DNA from: Streptomyces caelestis
Lineage (GTDB): Bacteria; Actinomycetota; Actinomycetes; Streptomycetales; Streptomycetaceae
Assembly (NCBI RefSeq): GCF_001279005.1
Contig: NZ_LGCN01000002.1
Location: 134,246 to 198,245 of the forward strand
Direction: 5' to 3'
Length of the DNA stretch: 64,000 bases
Part shown: positions 36,731 through 46,206 of the stretch, piece after piece
Layout of the letters: each line of letters begins with the position of its first letter
How positions within the stretch are numbered: position 1 is the stretch's first letter
Notes under the pieces: generated by a model
The model's database searches: none
Told to the model about the DNA's origin: nothing
The model's input: the letters and a program-made list of their open reading frames with translations, nothing else
Position numbers and translations under genes: made by a program

Positions 36731-39544
36731 ATGACAGAGGATCTCTCACCGGCCGAGCGGTACGCGGCAGCACGCAGGCGCGCTGCCGAGCAGGCCACCG
36801 CGCTCGCCTCCTTCCGCGAGATGTACGACTTCGGCCTCGACCCCTTCCAGATCGAGGCCTGCCAGGCGCTCGAGGCGGGGAAGGGCGTGCTGGTGGCCGC
36901 GCCCACCGGCTCCGGCAAGACGATCGTGGGCGAGTTCGCCGTCCACCTCGCCCTCCAGCAGGGCAGGAAGTGCTTCTACACGACGCCCATCAAGGCGCTG
37001 TCGAACCAGAAGTACGCCGACCTGTGCCGCCGCTACGGCGCGGACAGGGTGGGCCTGCTCACCGGCGACAACAGCGTGAACTCCGACGCACCGGTGGTCG
37101 TGATGACCACCGAGGTGCTGCGGAACATGCTGTACGCCGGGTCGCAGACCCTGCTCGGTCTCGGCCACGTGGTGATGGACGAGGTGCACTACCTCTCCGA
37201 CCGCTTCCGCGGCGCCGTCTGGGAGGAAGTGATCATCCACCTCCCCGAGTCGGTGACCCTGGTGTCCCTGTCGGCGACGGTGTCGAACGCGGAGGAGTTC
37301 GGCGACTGGCTGGACACCGTCCGCGGCGACACCCAGGTGATCGTCTCCGAGCACCGGCCCGTGCCGCTGTTCCAGCACGTGCTCGCAGGGCGCCGGATCT
37401 ACGACCTGTTCGAGGAGGGTGAAGGGCAGAAGAAGGCCGTCAACCCGGACCTCACGCGCATGGCACGCCTGGAAGCGAGCCGTCCCTCCTGGGGCGACCG
37501 CCGACGGGGACGCAACGGCATGCGCGAGGCGGACCGGGAGCGGGAGCGCAGACAGCGCTCGCGCGTGTGGACGCCGAGCCGGCCGGAGGTCATCGAGCGG
37601 CTCGACTCCGAGGGCCTGTTGCCCGCCATCACCTTCATCTTCAGCCGCGCCGCCTGCGAGGCCGCCGTCCAGCAGTGCCTGCACGCCGGGCTCCGGCTCA
37701 ACGACGAGGAGGCGCGGGCGAAGGTCCGCGCCCTGGTCGAGGAGCGCACCTCCTCCATCCCGGCCGAGGACCTGCACGTCCTGGGCTACTACGAGTGGCT
37801 GGAAGGCCTGGAGCGCGGCATCGCCGCCCATCACGCGGGCATGCTGCCGACGTTCAAGGAGGTCGTCGAGGAGCTGTTCGTGCGCGGTCTGGTCAAGGCC
37901 GTGTTCGCGACCGAGACCCTCGCGCTCGGCATCAACATGCCCGCCCGCTCGGTGGTCCTGGAGAAGCTCGTCAAGTGGAACGGCGAGCAGCACGCCGACA
38001 TCACCCCCGGCGAGTACACCCAGCTGACCGGCCGGGCCGGCCGGCGCGGCATCGACGTCGAGGGCCACGCGGTCGTGCTGTGGCAGCGCGGCATGAACCC
38101 CGAGCACCTCGCGGGACTGGCCGGCACGCGCACGTACCCGCTGCGCTCCAGCTTCAAGCCGTCGTACAACATGGCGGTCAACCTGGTCGAGCAGTTCGGC
38201 CGGCACCGCTCGCGCGAACTGCTCGAGACGTCCTTCGCGCAGTTCCAGGCGGACAAGTCGGTCGTGGGCATCTCCCGGCAGGTGCAGCGCAACGAGGAGG
38301 GACTCGAGGGCTACAAGGCCTCCATGACCTGCCACCTCGGTGACTTCGAGGAGTACGCGCGGCTGCGCCGCGAGCTGAAGGACCGGGAGAACGAGCTGGC
38401 CCGGCAGGGCGCGGTGCAGCGCCGCGCGGAGGCCGCCGTCGCGCTGGAGAAGCTCAAACCCGGTGACATCATCCACGTGCCCACCGGCAAGTACGCGGGA
38501 CTGGCGCTGGTCCTCGACCCCGGCCTGTCCGCGGGGCGGTCCAACGGCCACCGCGGCTTCGACCACCACGACGGTCCGCGCCCGCTGGTGCTGACCGCCG
38601 AGCGACAGGTCAAGCGGCTGGCGTCGATCGACTTCCCGGTGCCGGTCGAGGCGCTGGAGCGGATGCGGATCCCGAAGTCCTTCAACCCGCGCTCCCCGCA
38701 GTCCCGCCGGGACCTCGCCTCCGCGCTGCGCACCAAGGCCGGGCACATCGCGCCGGAGCGGCACCGCAAGCAGCGCTCCCAGGCGGCCGACGACCGGGAG
38801 ATCGCGCGGCTGCGCAAGGCGCTGCGGGCGCACCCGTGCCACGGCTGCCAGGACCGGGAGGACCACGCCCGCTGGGCCGAGCGCTACCACCGGTTGCTGC
38901 GGGACACCTCGCAGCTGGAGCGCCGCATCGAGGGCCGGACGAACACCATCGCCCGCACCTTCGACCGGATCGTCGCGCTGCTGACCGAGATGGACTACCT
39001 GCGCGGCGACGAGGTCACCGAGCACGGCAAGCGGCTGGCCCGGCTGTACGGCGAACTCGACCTGCTGGCCAGCGAATGCCTGCGCGAAGGCGTCTGGGAG
39101 GGGCTCACCCCCGCCGAACTCGCCGCGTGCGTGTCGGCGTTGGTGTACGAGGCCCGGGTCTCCGACGACGCGATGGCGCCCAAGCTGCCCTCGGGCGGGG
39201 CGAAGGCGGCGCTCGGCGAGATGGTCCGCATCTGGGGGCGGCTGGACGCCCTGGAGGAGGACTTCCGGATCAGCCAGACGGAGGGCGTGGGCCAGCGCGA
39301 GCCCGACCTCGGCTTCGCCTGGGCCGCCTACATGTGGGCGTCGGGCAAGGGTTTGGACGAGGTGCTGCGCGAGGCGGAGATGCCGGCCGGCGACTTCGTG
39401 CGCTGGTGCAAGCAGGTCATCGACGTACTGGGGCAGATATCGGCCGCCGCGCCGTCCGCCGAGGGCTCGACGGTCGCCAAGAACGCCCGCAGGGCGGTCG
39501 ACGGACTGCTGCGCGGCGTGGTCGCCTACTCGTCCGTGGGCTGA
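36731..39544 (+). CDS. Ski2/Mtr4-like DEVH-box helicase (HelY type)
   Basis: The 937-residue superfamily-2 helicase has Walker A 'APTGSGKT' at about 57-64, motif Ia 'TTPIKALSNQKYADL', DEVH box at 150-153, 'SLSATVSNAEEFG', and motif VI 'QLTGRAGRRGIDVEG'. The C-terminal half contains the rRNA-processing arch region and the DSHCT domain ('EARVSDDAMAPKLPSG'). It probably remodels RNA. The start ATG 36731 gives the conventional N-terminus. A strong hairpin follows. Confidence 0.93.
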   Translation: MTEDLSPAERYAAARRRAAEQATALASFREMYDFGLDPFQIEACQALEAGKGVLVAAPTGSGKTIVGEFAVHLALQQGRKCFYTTPIKALSNQKYADLCRRYGADRVGLLTGDNSVNSDAPVVVMTTEVLRNMLYAGSQTLLGLGHVVMDEVHYLSDRFRGAVWEEVIIHLPESVTLVSLSATVSNAEEFGDWLDTVRGDTQVIVSEHRPVPLFQHVLAGRRIYDLFEEGEGQKKAVNPDLTRMARLEASRPSWGDRRRGRNGMREADRERERRQRSRVWTPSRPEVIERLDSEGLLPAITFIFSRAACEAAVQQCLHAGLRLNDEEARAKVRALVEERTSSIPAEDLHVLGYYEWLEGLERGIAAHHAGMLPTFKEVVEELFVRGLVKAVFATETLALGINMPARSVVLEKLVKWNGEQHADITPGEYTQLTGRAGRRGIDVEGHAVVLWQRGMNPEHLAGLAGTRTYPLRSSFKPSYNMAVNLVEQFGRHRSRELLETSFAQFQADKSVVGISRQVQRNEEGLEGYKASMTCHLGDFEEYARLRRELKDRENELARQGAVQRRAEAAVALEKLKPGDIIHVPTGKYAGLALVLDPGLSAGRSNGHRGFDHHDGPRPLVLTAERQVKRLASIDFPVPVEALERMRIPKSFNPRSPQSRRDLASALRTKAGHIAPERHRKQRSQAADDREIARLRKALRAHPCHGCQDREDHARWAERYHRLLRDTSQLERRIEGRTNTIARTFDRIVALLTEMDYLRGDEVTEHGKRLARLYGELDLLASECLREGVWEGLTPAELAACVSALVYEARVSDDAMAPKLPSGGAKAALGEMVRIWGRLDALEEDFRISQTEGVGQREPDLGFAWAAYMWASGKGLDEVLREAEMPAGDFVRWCKQVIDVLGQISAAAPSAEGSTVAKNARRAVDGLLRGVVAYSSVG

Positions 39545-39929
39545 ACCGCCCGGCCCGTCACCCCCGAGGAGCCCGGTGCGCCCCGTGCGCGCCGGGCTCC
39601 CGCCTTCCGTACGCCCTCACCGAGGGGCGTCACCGCCCGGGTCCGCGGGCAGGAGCATGAGGCCCGGGGCCTTCCTCACCCGTGACGGTGAGTGGTTTTC
39701 GTACGTCCGTTCGCGCTGACTCAACGTGTTCCAACAATCGCACGGTGTGTAAACGACCTGAGCGTACTCCTGTCCCGGGAGCCGTTTCCGGCGCTTGCCG
39801 AATATGACATGGCGATGATCCTGCCGGACTAAGCTCGCCCGCAGCGCACCGGGTTGAGATGAATTCGTGCGCTTGTTCCCCTATGTGCACGTTTTCCGAC
39901 CGTCAGCCGATTCGTTTCCGAGGGCTCAC
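39545..39929. other. Intergenic region before the conservon
   Basis: This 385-bp gap holds the terminator at 39568-39600 and, from about 39680, an AT-richer stretch that is the probable promoter region of the cvn9 operon. No gene is apparent. Confidence 0.55.
39568..39600 (+). terminator. Terminator after the helicase gene
   Basis: A 14-bp stem (39568-39581 with 39587-39600, one G-U pair) with a 5-nt loop lies 24 bases past the helicase stop. Confidence 0.7.
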
Positions 39930-41540
39930 ATGGCGAGTGTCCGACGTCCCTGCACACGCGTGCTGTTGCTGCCGGCCATAGTGATGGCCGCGGCGACCGG
40001 AGCCGCCGTCGCCCTGGTGGCGGAGCCCGCCCGGATCGCCGTCGGCGTGTGCGGCGCCCTCGCGACCCTGCTGGTGACCGCCGCCGCGGCCGAGGCGGTG
40101 CGCCGCGGCCGTGCACTGCGGGAGGCGCAGGCCGAGTACGACCGTCACCGGGCGTATCTGGAGTCCCGGATCGCCGCCCACGACACGGAGACGGACCACT
40201 TCATCCACCAGGTCGCCCCCGCGGCCCTGGACCACCTGCACAGCGGCAACGACCCCGACGAGGTGCTCCGCGCCCTGCCCCGGCTCAACCCGGCCTGGCG
40301 CGATCTGCCGGAGTACCAGATCCGGATGCTGCGGACGATGCTCAAGATCATCGACGACGAGGAGAACCTGCGCGACTCCGCCCAGCGCTCCTTCGTCAGC
40401 ATCGCCCGCCGCGTCCAGGCGATCGTCCACCAGCAGGCCAAGGAACTCCGCGAGATGGAGGAGGACCACGGCCGCAACCCCGAGGTCTTCGACGACCTGC
40501 TGCGCATCGACCACGGCACCGCGCTGATCGGCCGCCTCGCCGACTCCATCTCCGTCCTCGGCGGCGGCCGTCCCGGACGCCAGTGGCCCGAGCCCGTCGC
40601 GCTCTACAGCGTGCTGCGCGGCGCCATGTCCCGCATCCTCGAGTACCGCCGCATCGACCTGAGGTCGATCGCCAAGGTCAACATCAAGGGCATCCACGTC
40701 GAGCCGGTCATCCACGCCGCCGCCGAACTCCTCGACAACGCCACCCGCTACTCGCCGCCGACCTCCAAGGTGAGCGTCACCGCCACCGAGGTGCAGACCG
40801 GCGTCGCCATCGAGATCGAGGACGCCGGCGTCAGCCTCGACGAGCAGGCCCGCGCCCGCATCGAAGGCATCCTCGAACAGGCCCGGAAGGGCACCGACCT
40901 CCAGGAGATCGGGGAGAACCCACGCCTCGGCCTCGCCGTCGTCGGTCGGCTCTGCACCGCCTTCGACATGCAGGTCTCACTGCGCGCCTCCGCCTACGGC
41001 GGCGTCCGCGCCGTCCTCGTCGTGCCCAGCGAGATGATCACCGACGAGCCCGGCGTGGGCCTCGCCCACGGCATCGGGGCGACCTCCGTGCCCCGTCCGG
41101 TCGACGCCCTGCCGGGCCCGGAGCGCACCCCCAAGAGGCGCCGCCCCACCAGCCCCCGCGTCCCCGCCGCCGTCTCCCTCGAGGACGACGTCCCGGAGGT
41201 CACCGAGTGGGCCGCGAGCGGGCTGCCGCAGCGCCGCAGCCGGGTGAAGACCCCGCTGGCCCAGCAGTACGCCGAGCAGGCGGCCGCCGAACGGGCCGAG
41301 CGGGAGGCCAGGGAGCGGGGCGAGGAGTACCACGACATCTGGGCCCGGCCCGAGCCCGAGGAGAAGAAGCGGGACGACCGTGAACCCGGCCTGTGGGTCG
41401 ACGCCTTCTGGGAGGGCCTGAAGAAGGACCTCGACCCGGGCGTCCACCCCACCGACTTCACCCGGAACCCGACCGCCTACCTGCATCTCATCAACGAACC
41501 GGCCCGCACCGAGGCCGATGACGAGGGGGACCTCAAGTGA
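39930..41540 (+). CDS. cvnA9: Conservon sensor-kinase-like protein CvnA (RarA type)
   Basis: The 536-residue membrane protein has two N-terminal hydrophobic segments, a helical region and a histidine-kinase-type ATPase domain ('HAAAELLDNATRYSPP' N-box, 'NPRLGLAVVGRLCTAFDMQV'). A typical phospho-acceptor His block is not obvious. The C-terminal 130 residues are charged and low-complexity. In S. coelicolor this protein (RarA) forms a complex with the following products and represses aerial growth. ATG 39930 is chosen for its GAGGG site; GTG 39867 would add 21 residues. Confidence 0.88.
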   Translation: MASVRRPCTRVLLLPAIVMAAATGAAVALVAEPARIAVGVCGALATLLVTAAAAEAVRRGRALREAQAEYDRHRAYLESRIAAHDTETDHFIHQVAPAALDHLHSGNDPDEVLRALPRLNPAWRDLPEYQIRMLRTMLKIIDDEENLRDSAQRSFVSIARRVQAIVHQQAKELREMEEDHGRNPEVFDDLLRIDHGTALIGRLADSISVLGGGRPGRQWPEPVALYSVLRGAMSRILEYRRIDLRSIAKVNIKGIHVEPVIHAAAELLDNATRYSPPTSKVSVTATEVQTGVAIEIEDAGVSLDEQARARIEGILEQARKGTDLQEIGENPRLGLAVVGRLCTAFDMQVSLRASAYGGVRAVLVVPSEMITDEPGVGLAHGIGATSVPRPVDALPGPERTPKRRRPTSPRVPAAVSLEDDVPEVTEWAASGLPQRRSRVKTPLAQQYAEQAAAERAEREARERGEEYHDIWARPEPEEKKRDDREPGLWVDAFWEGLKKDLDPGVHPTDFTRNPTAYLHLINEPARTEADDEGDLK

Positions 41541-41944
41541 TCCAGCAGCGAGCCAACTTCGACTGGATGCTCAAGGAGCTCGCCGACGGCGTACCCGGCG
41601 TCGAGATGATCGTGGTGCTCTCCGCCGACGGCCTGCGCATCGCCCGCTACGGCGGCGAGCCGGACGCCGCCGACCGGGTGGCCGCCGCCTGTGCGGGCGT
41701 ACAGAGCCTCGCCGGGGCCGTCGCCCAGGAACTCCCGCACGGCGACGGCGAGATGAAGATGGTGCTCATCGAGATCGACCAGGGCTACTTCTACCTGATG
41801 GCGGCCGGCGCCAACGCCTATCTCGCGGTGCTCTCCGACATGACCTGCGAACCCGGCCGCATGGGCGGCATGATGCGCGACCTCGTCGTCCGCATCGGCG
41901 CCCACCTGACCAGTCCGCCCCGACGGAACGGGCAGACCGTATGA
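41537..41944 (+). CDS. cvnB9: Roadblock/LC7-domain protein CvnB (RarB type)
   Basis: The 135-residue protein has a Roadblock/LC7 fold ('FDWMLKELADGVPGVEMIVV', 'LSADGLRIARYGG') typical of small-GTPase regulators, here paired with the CvnD GTPase. It overlaps cvnA by GTGA (41537-41540) and cvnC by ATGA, so the three are translationally coupled. Confidence 0.94.
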   Translation: MIQQRANFDWMLKELADGVPGVEMIVVLSADGLRIARYGGEPDAADRVAAACAGVQSLAGAVAQELPHGDGEMKMVLIEIDQGYFYLMAAGANAYLAVLSDMTCEPGRMGGMMRDLVVRIGAHLTSPPRRNGQTV

Positions 41945-42351
41945 CTCCTCCGCAACGCCAGAGGCGCTTCCCCCGGAACGTCCCCCCTCCGCAACCGGCC
42001 GGACCGGCCGGGAACAAGGGCGGGGGCGGCAACCCGGAGCGGCTGTACGTCGTCGCCGGACCGGACGGCGAACGTGCGGACATCGATCTCGTCACGCTGA
42101 TCGTGGCCGGCTCCCCCGACCCCCCGCCCTCCGCCACCCCCGAGCAGGCGGCGCTGCTCCGGCTCTGTGCCGCCCCCCTGTCCGTGGCCGAACTGTCGGC
42201 CTATCTCAACCTGCCGTTCAGCGTGGTGACCGTGCTGCTCACCGAGATGCTGGCGGCGGAACTGGTCCAGGCGCGCTTCCCGGTCGTCCGCAAGGCGCTG
42301 CCCGACCGTTCCCTTCTCGAAGCGGTGATGCATGGACTTCAAAGGCTCTGA
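41941..42351 (+). CDS. cvnC9: DUF742 protein CvnC (RarC type)
   Basis: The 136-residue protein has a Pro-rich N-terminal stretch followed by DUF742 ('RLYVVAGPDGERADIDLVTL' and a predicted winged helix 'CAAPLSVAELSAYLNLPFSV'). It is an invariable conservon component and probably bridges CvnA/B to the GTPase. ATG 41941 overlaps the cvnB stop (ATGA). Confidence 0.93.
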   Translation: MTPPQRQRRFPRNVPPPQPAGPAGNKGGGGNPERLYVVAGPDGERADIDLVTLIVAGSPDPPPSATPEQAALLRLCAAPLSVAELSAYLNLPFSVVTVLLTEMLAAELVQARFPVVRKALPDRSLLEAVMHGLQRL

Positions 42352-42952
42352 GACCGTCCCCGGCCCCCGCGCCGAGGACCGGTTGCCGCACACGGCACAG
42401 GCCGCGGTGAAGATCGTGATCGTGGGCGGGTTCGGGGTCGGCAAGACGACCATGGTCGGCTCGGTCAGCGAGATCAAACCGCTGACCACCGAGGAGACCA
42501 TGACACAGGCCGGCATCGGGGTCGACGACGACTTCGGTTCCGCCTCCAAGACGGCCACCACGGTCGCCATGGACTTCGGCCGCATCAAGATCACGGACCA
42601 GCTGGTGCTCTACCTGTTCGGCACCCCCGGCCAGGAGCGCTTCTGGTTCCTGTGGAACGGGCTGTTCGAGGGGGCGCTCGGCGCGGTCGTGCTGGTCGAC
42701 ACCCGCCGCCTCGAAGTCAGCTTCGACGTCATGGGGCGACTGGAGGAGCGCGGTGTGCCGTTCGTCGTCGCGGTCAACTCCTTCCCGGACGCCCCCCGCT
42801 ACCCCGTCGCGGACCTGCGGTCCGCCCTCGATCTGTCCGAGCGGATCCCGATCATGGACTGCGATGTGCGGCGCCGCGCCTCCAGCCGCGACGTGCTGAT
42901 GACCCTGATGCGGTTCCTGCACTCGCTCGCCATGACCGGCTCGCTCACCTGA
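42332..42952 (+). CDS. cvnD9: Conservon GTPase CvnD (RarD type)
   Basis: The 206-residue protein is a MglA/Ras-like GTPase: P-loop 'GGFGVGKTT' at about 32-40, 'LFGTPGQERFW' (switch II with Pro-Gly-Gln) and 'VVAVNSFPD' in place of the NKxD base motif. It overlaps cvnC by 20 nt. It probably cycles with the Roadblock protein at the membrane sensor. Confidence 0.94.
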   Translation: MDFKGSETVPGPRAEDRLPHTAQAAVKIVIVGGFGVGKTTMVGSVSEIKPLTTEETMTQAGIGVDDDFGSASKTATTVAMDFGRIKITDQLVLYLFGTPGQERFWFLWNGLFEGALGAVVLVDTRRLEVSFDVMGRLEERGVPFVVAVNSFPDAPRYPVADLRSALDLSERIPIMDCDVRRRASSRDVLMTLMRFLHSLAMTGSLT

Positions 42953-43000
42953 CCCCCGGGACCCCTCCCGCCCCCCGTATTCCCCTTCGGAGCGACCACA

Positions 43001-44521
43001 GTGACGCCTGAACCCACCTCCCTGACGGGAGACTCCCCGACCGGAGCGGACGCCCCCCGGCCCGGCCCGCCCCCCGGCTGTCCCGCGCACGGCCCGGGCC
43101 CCGGCGGACTGAGCCGGCTGCACGAGTCGCCGGACCTGAAGAAGCTGTACGAGGAACTGCGGGCCGAGCACGGCCCGGTGGCGCCCGCGCTGCTCCACGA
43201 CGACGTGCCGGTGTGGGTGGTCCTCGGTCACGCCGAGAACCAGCAACTGGTGCGCAGCCCCGCGCAGTACTGCAAGGACAGCCGGATCTGGTCCGCGCTC
43301 GCGGAAGGCCTGGTCAAACCCGACCACCCGCTGATGCCGCACATCGCCTGGCAGCCGATGTGCGCCCACGCCGAGGGCGACGAGCACCGGCGGCTGCGCG
43401 GCGCCATCGACGCCGCAGTGGCGGCCACCGACTTCCGCGGCCTGCGCCGGCACGTCAACCGCAGCGTCCAGCGCGTCGTCAACCGGTTCTGCGAGGCGGG
43501 CGAGGCCGACCTGGTCGGCCAGTACGCCGAACACCTGCCGATGGCCGTGATGTGCCACGTCCTCGGCATGCCCGACGAGTACGGCGACCGGATCGTCGAG
43601 GCCGCCCGCGACATGATCAGGGGCACCGAGACCGCGATCGCCAGCAACGCCTACGTCATGGAGGCCCTGGGACGCCTCACGGCCCGCAGCCGGGCCGAGC
43701 CGCTGGACGACTTCGCCGGCCACCTCGTCAGGCACCCGGCGGGACTGACCGACGAGGAGGTCGCCCAGCACCTGAGGGTGGTGCTCATCGCCGCCTACGA
43801 GGCCACCGCCAACCTCCTCGCCAACGTGCTGCGCCAGGTGCTGATCGACCCGCGCTTCCGCTCCCAGCTCAACGGCGGTCAGATGACCGTGCCCCAGGCG
43901 GTGGAGCAACTGCTCTGGGACGAGCCGCCGTTCAGCACGATCTTCGCCTACTTCGCCAAGCAGGACACGGAGCTCGGCGGCCGGCGCATCCGCAAGGGCG
44001 ACGGATTGCTGTTCGCGCCCGCGCCGGCCAACGTCGACCCCCGGGTGCGTCCCGACCCGACCGCCGACATGCAGGGCAACCGCTCGCACCTCGCCTTCGG
44101 CGGCGGCACGCACGAGTGCCCCGGTCAGGACATCGGCCGCGTGGTCGCCGAAGTCGGCGTCGACGCGCTGCTCATGCGACTGCCCGACGTGGAACTCGGC
44201 GTCGGCGAGGAGGAGCTGTCCTTCACCGAGTCCATCGCCTCGCGGCATCTCGTGGAACTGCCCGTTCACTTCACGCCCCGGCCGCAGCAGGACGTGCTGC
44301 AGCGGCCCAGCCACGAGAACGACGCGCCCCCGCAGCGCGACTGGCGGATCGGCGCGACCCGGGCGGCGGCCTCCGCGCCCTCCGCGCCGGCCGAGCCGGA
44401 CGTCGAGCCGCCCGCGCCGCGGCCCGTGCCACCGCAGCCGCAGCCGCAGCCGCAGCCGCAGCCGACGCCGGCGCCGCGGGGCGCCTGGCAGCGTTTCCTG
44501 CACTGGTGGCGTGGTTACTGA
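43001..44521 (+). CDS. cvnE9: Cytochrome P450 of the conservon (CYP157-like, RarE type)
   Basis: The 506-residue P450 has the haem loop 'FGGGTHECPGQDIG' with Cys373 as haem ligand and an I-helix 'VVLIAAYEATANLL'. At the K-helix the usual ExxR is replaced: residues 302-306 read E-Q-L-L-W, so at the ExxR register Glu is Gln303 and Arg is Trp306. The CYP157 family is known to lack ExxR. N-terminal 40 residues are Pro-rich, and a C-terminal extension holds five Pro-Gln repeats encoded by five CCGCAG units (44432-44461). It starts at GTG 43001, 48 bases after cvnD. The redox partner is not adjacent. Confidence 0.92.
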   Translation: MTPEPTSLTGDSPTGADAPRPGPPPGCPAHGPGPGGLSRLHESPDLKKLYEELRAEHGPVAPALLHDDVPVWVVLGHAENQQLVRSPAQYCKDSRIWSALAEGLVKPDHPLMPHIAWQPMCAHAEGDEHRRLRGAIDAAVAATDFRGLRRHVNRSVQRVVNRFCEAGEADLVGQYAEHLPMAVMCHVLGMPDEYGDRIVEAARDMIRGTETAIASNAYVMEALGRLTARSRAEPLDDFAGHLVRHPAGLTDEEVAQHLRVVLIAAYEATANLLANVLRQVLIDPRFRSQLNGGQMTVPQAVEQLLWDEPPFSTIFAYFAKQDTELGGRRIRKGDGLLFAPAPANVDPRVRPDPTADMQGNRSHLAFGGGTHECPGQDIGRVVAEVGVDALLMRLPDVELGVGEEELSFTESIASRHLVELPVHFTPRPQQDVLQRPSHENDAPPQRDWRIGATRAAASAPSAPAEPDVEPPAPRPVPPQPQPQPQPQPTPAPRGAWQRFLHWWRGY

Positions 44522-45465
44522 CCGGCCGCCCACTCCTCGTACGAGGACCATGCCGCGAGCGTCCGGCCGCTGGTGAACCGGTGCTCCACACCCGTCACCG
44601 GATCGGTGAACTCCAGCTTCCGCGCGAGTAGTTGCAGCGGACGCCGGAAGTCACCGGCCGGGACGGGGGCGGTCACCTCGGGATACAGCGGATCGCCGAG
44701 GATCGGCACGCCCAGGGCGTTCATGTGCACCCGCAGCTGGTGGGTCTGCCCGGTGCCGGGCACCAGCCGGTACCGGCCGAGGCCGTCGGCCCGGTGGGCG
44801 GTGAGCTCGACGCGGGTCAGGGCGTTCGGCTCGCCCTCGACCTCTTCGGCGGTCAGCACCCCGCGCTCCTTCACGATCCGGCTGCGTACGGTCCGGGGCA
44901 GGTCGAGCGCCGGGTCGTACGGGGCGACGGCCTCGTACTCCTTGCGCACGAGACGGTCGCGGAACAGCGTCTGGTAGGCCCCGCGCTCTTCGGGGCGGAC
45001 CGTGAACAGCACCAGGCCCGCGGTGAGCCGGTCGAGACGGTGCGCGGCGCCGAGCTCCGGGACGCCCAGCTCGCGGCGGAGCCGGGCGAGCGCGGTCTGG
45101 GTGACGTGACTGCCGCGCGGGGTGGTGGCCAGGAAGTGGGGCTTGTCGACGACGACGATGTGCTCGTCCCGGTGGACGACCTCCAGCGGGAACGGCACCG
45201 GCGCCTCGGCGGGCGGCTCCCGGTGGAACCACACGAACATGCCGGGCGCGTACGGTGCGTCCGCCGGTACGGCCCGTCCGTCCGCCCCGACGACCAGCCC
45301 CGCCGCGAACATCCCGTCCACGACACCGGGGCCGGCCGAGAGCCGCTGCACCAGGTGCTCCCGCACCGTGGCCCACCGGGTGCCGGCGGGCAGCCGCACC
45401 CGCACCGGGTCCACGCCGTCGCGCTGCGGCAGGGGAGAGGGGGGAGTCGGCCGTCTGCGTCTCAC
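44515..45465 (-). CDS. RluA-family pseudouridine synthase
   Basis: The roughly 316-residue enzyme converts uridine to pseudouridine in RNA. The catalytic motif 'GAAHRLDRLTAGLVLF' (Asp about 145) and the later 'GQTHQLRVHMNALGVPILGD' are present, with an N-terminal S4-like region. The start is uncertain: GTG 45465 and TTG 45474 are both possible and neither has a clear ribosome site. It overlaps the convergent P450 gene by 7 nt. Target (23S rRNA or tRNA) cannot be decided. Confidence 0.9.
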   Translation of the reverse strand: MRRRRPTPPSPLPQRDGVDPVRVRLPAGTRWATVREHLVQRLSAGPGVVDGMFAAGLVVGADGRAVPADAPYAPGMFVWFHREPPAEAPVPFPLEVVHRDEHIVVVDKPHFLATTPRGSHVTQTALARLRRELGVPELGAAHRLDRLTAGLVLFTVRPEERGAYQTLFRDRLVRKEYEAVAPYDPALDLPRTVRSRIVKERGVLTAEEVEGEPNALTRVELTAHRADGLGRYRLVPGTGQTHQLRVHMNALGVPILGDPLYPEVTAPVPAGDFRRPLQLLARKLEFTDPVTGVEHRFTSGRTLAAWSSYEEWAAGQ

Positions 45466-45488
45466 ACCGGGCAAGCGTACGGGGCCGC

Positions 45489-45758
45489 TCAGCCGTGGTC
45501 CCCGGTCGCCCGTCTCAGCTCCGCCTCGATCTCGTGGAGCGGTCTGCCCTCGGCCCGGGCGTACTCGGCCACCGCGAGCCGGACGTCACGGGCCAGATCG
45601 CGCCAGGCCCGCCAGGCGGTCTCCCAGGTGCTGGTCTGGCGTCCGCTCCATTTGGCCCGGGCGGGCGGGCCGTACGCGTCCCGCAGCTGCCGGACCCGGG
45701 TGTGCGCCTCGTCCGCCGCGCGCTGCTTGGCCACGAGCTCGTCGAAGGTGTGTGCCAC
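45489..45758 (-). CDS. Small conserved helical protein
   Basis: The 89-residue protein starts at GTG 45758. It is predicted to be almost wholly helical with Trp/Arg-rich stretches ('WSGRQTSTWETAWRAWRDLA') and a final 'EIEAELRRATGDHG'. Codon bias is typical. It lies just upstream of the pseudouridine synthase gene on the same strand (23 bp). Function unknown. Confidence 0.68.
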   Translation of the reverse strand: MAHTFDELVAKQRAADEAHTRVRQLRDAYGPPARAKWSGRQTSTWETAWRAWRDLARDVRLAVAEYARAEGRPLHEIEAELRRATGDHG

Positions 45759-46206
45759 GCGCCCGGATCCTGCGGCAGCGGCCCCGTTCCGGTGTGCTCG
45801 CCACGCCGCCGTGCCGGGGACGACCCCCCGTCCGGCGGATGCGCGCGGGATCGTCTCGGTGCCTTGTGGGGTGCCGTGCGGTGGTCCGGTCGGGGCCCAC
45901 GGGCCGGCGTTTGCGGGGTGCGCGGCGTTGGCGCGGGCCGGGGGTGGGTCGCGCAGCCCGGCGCTCGCGGGGCGCCTCCACCCCTCTCGGCTCCTCCACC
46001 CCTCTCGGCTTCGCTCGAGCGGGGGCCCATGAGCGGGGGACCCCCATAGGCGGGAGGTGCCCCCACCGCCCACCTGTGCCGCCTTGAGGCACGACTGCCC
46101 GCGGGAGCGGAGGTCCGTGGGAGGGGCGACCCCCCCGTCCGGCGGGGGCCCGCGGGAGCGGAGAGGCGGCCTTGCCCCGTCTGTCGCAGGTGCTGTGGCG
46201 CGTTCG
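45759..46206. other. Repeat-containing intergenic region
   Basis: These 448 bases lie between two minus-strand genes. They contain the full interspersed repeat copy B (45941-46104) with several inverted repeats; no gene is evident. Confidence 0.65.
45941..46104 (+). repeat. Interspersed repeat, copy B
   Basis: This 164-bp block runs from GGGGTGGGTCGCGCAGCCCG to GAGGCACGACTGCCCGCGG. It matches copy A in inverse orientation and copy C at both ends. The central CTCGGCTTCGCTCGAGCGGG part contains a short internal duplication (CTCCACCCCTCTCGGCT twice). Confidence 0.8.
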
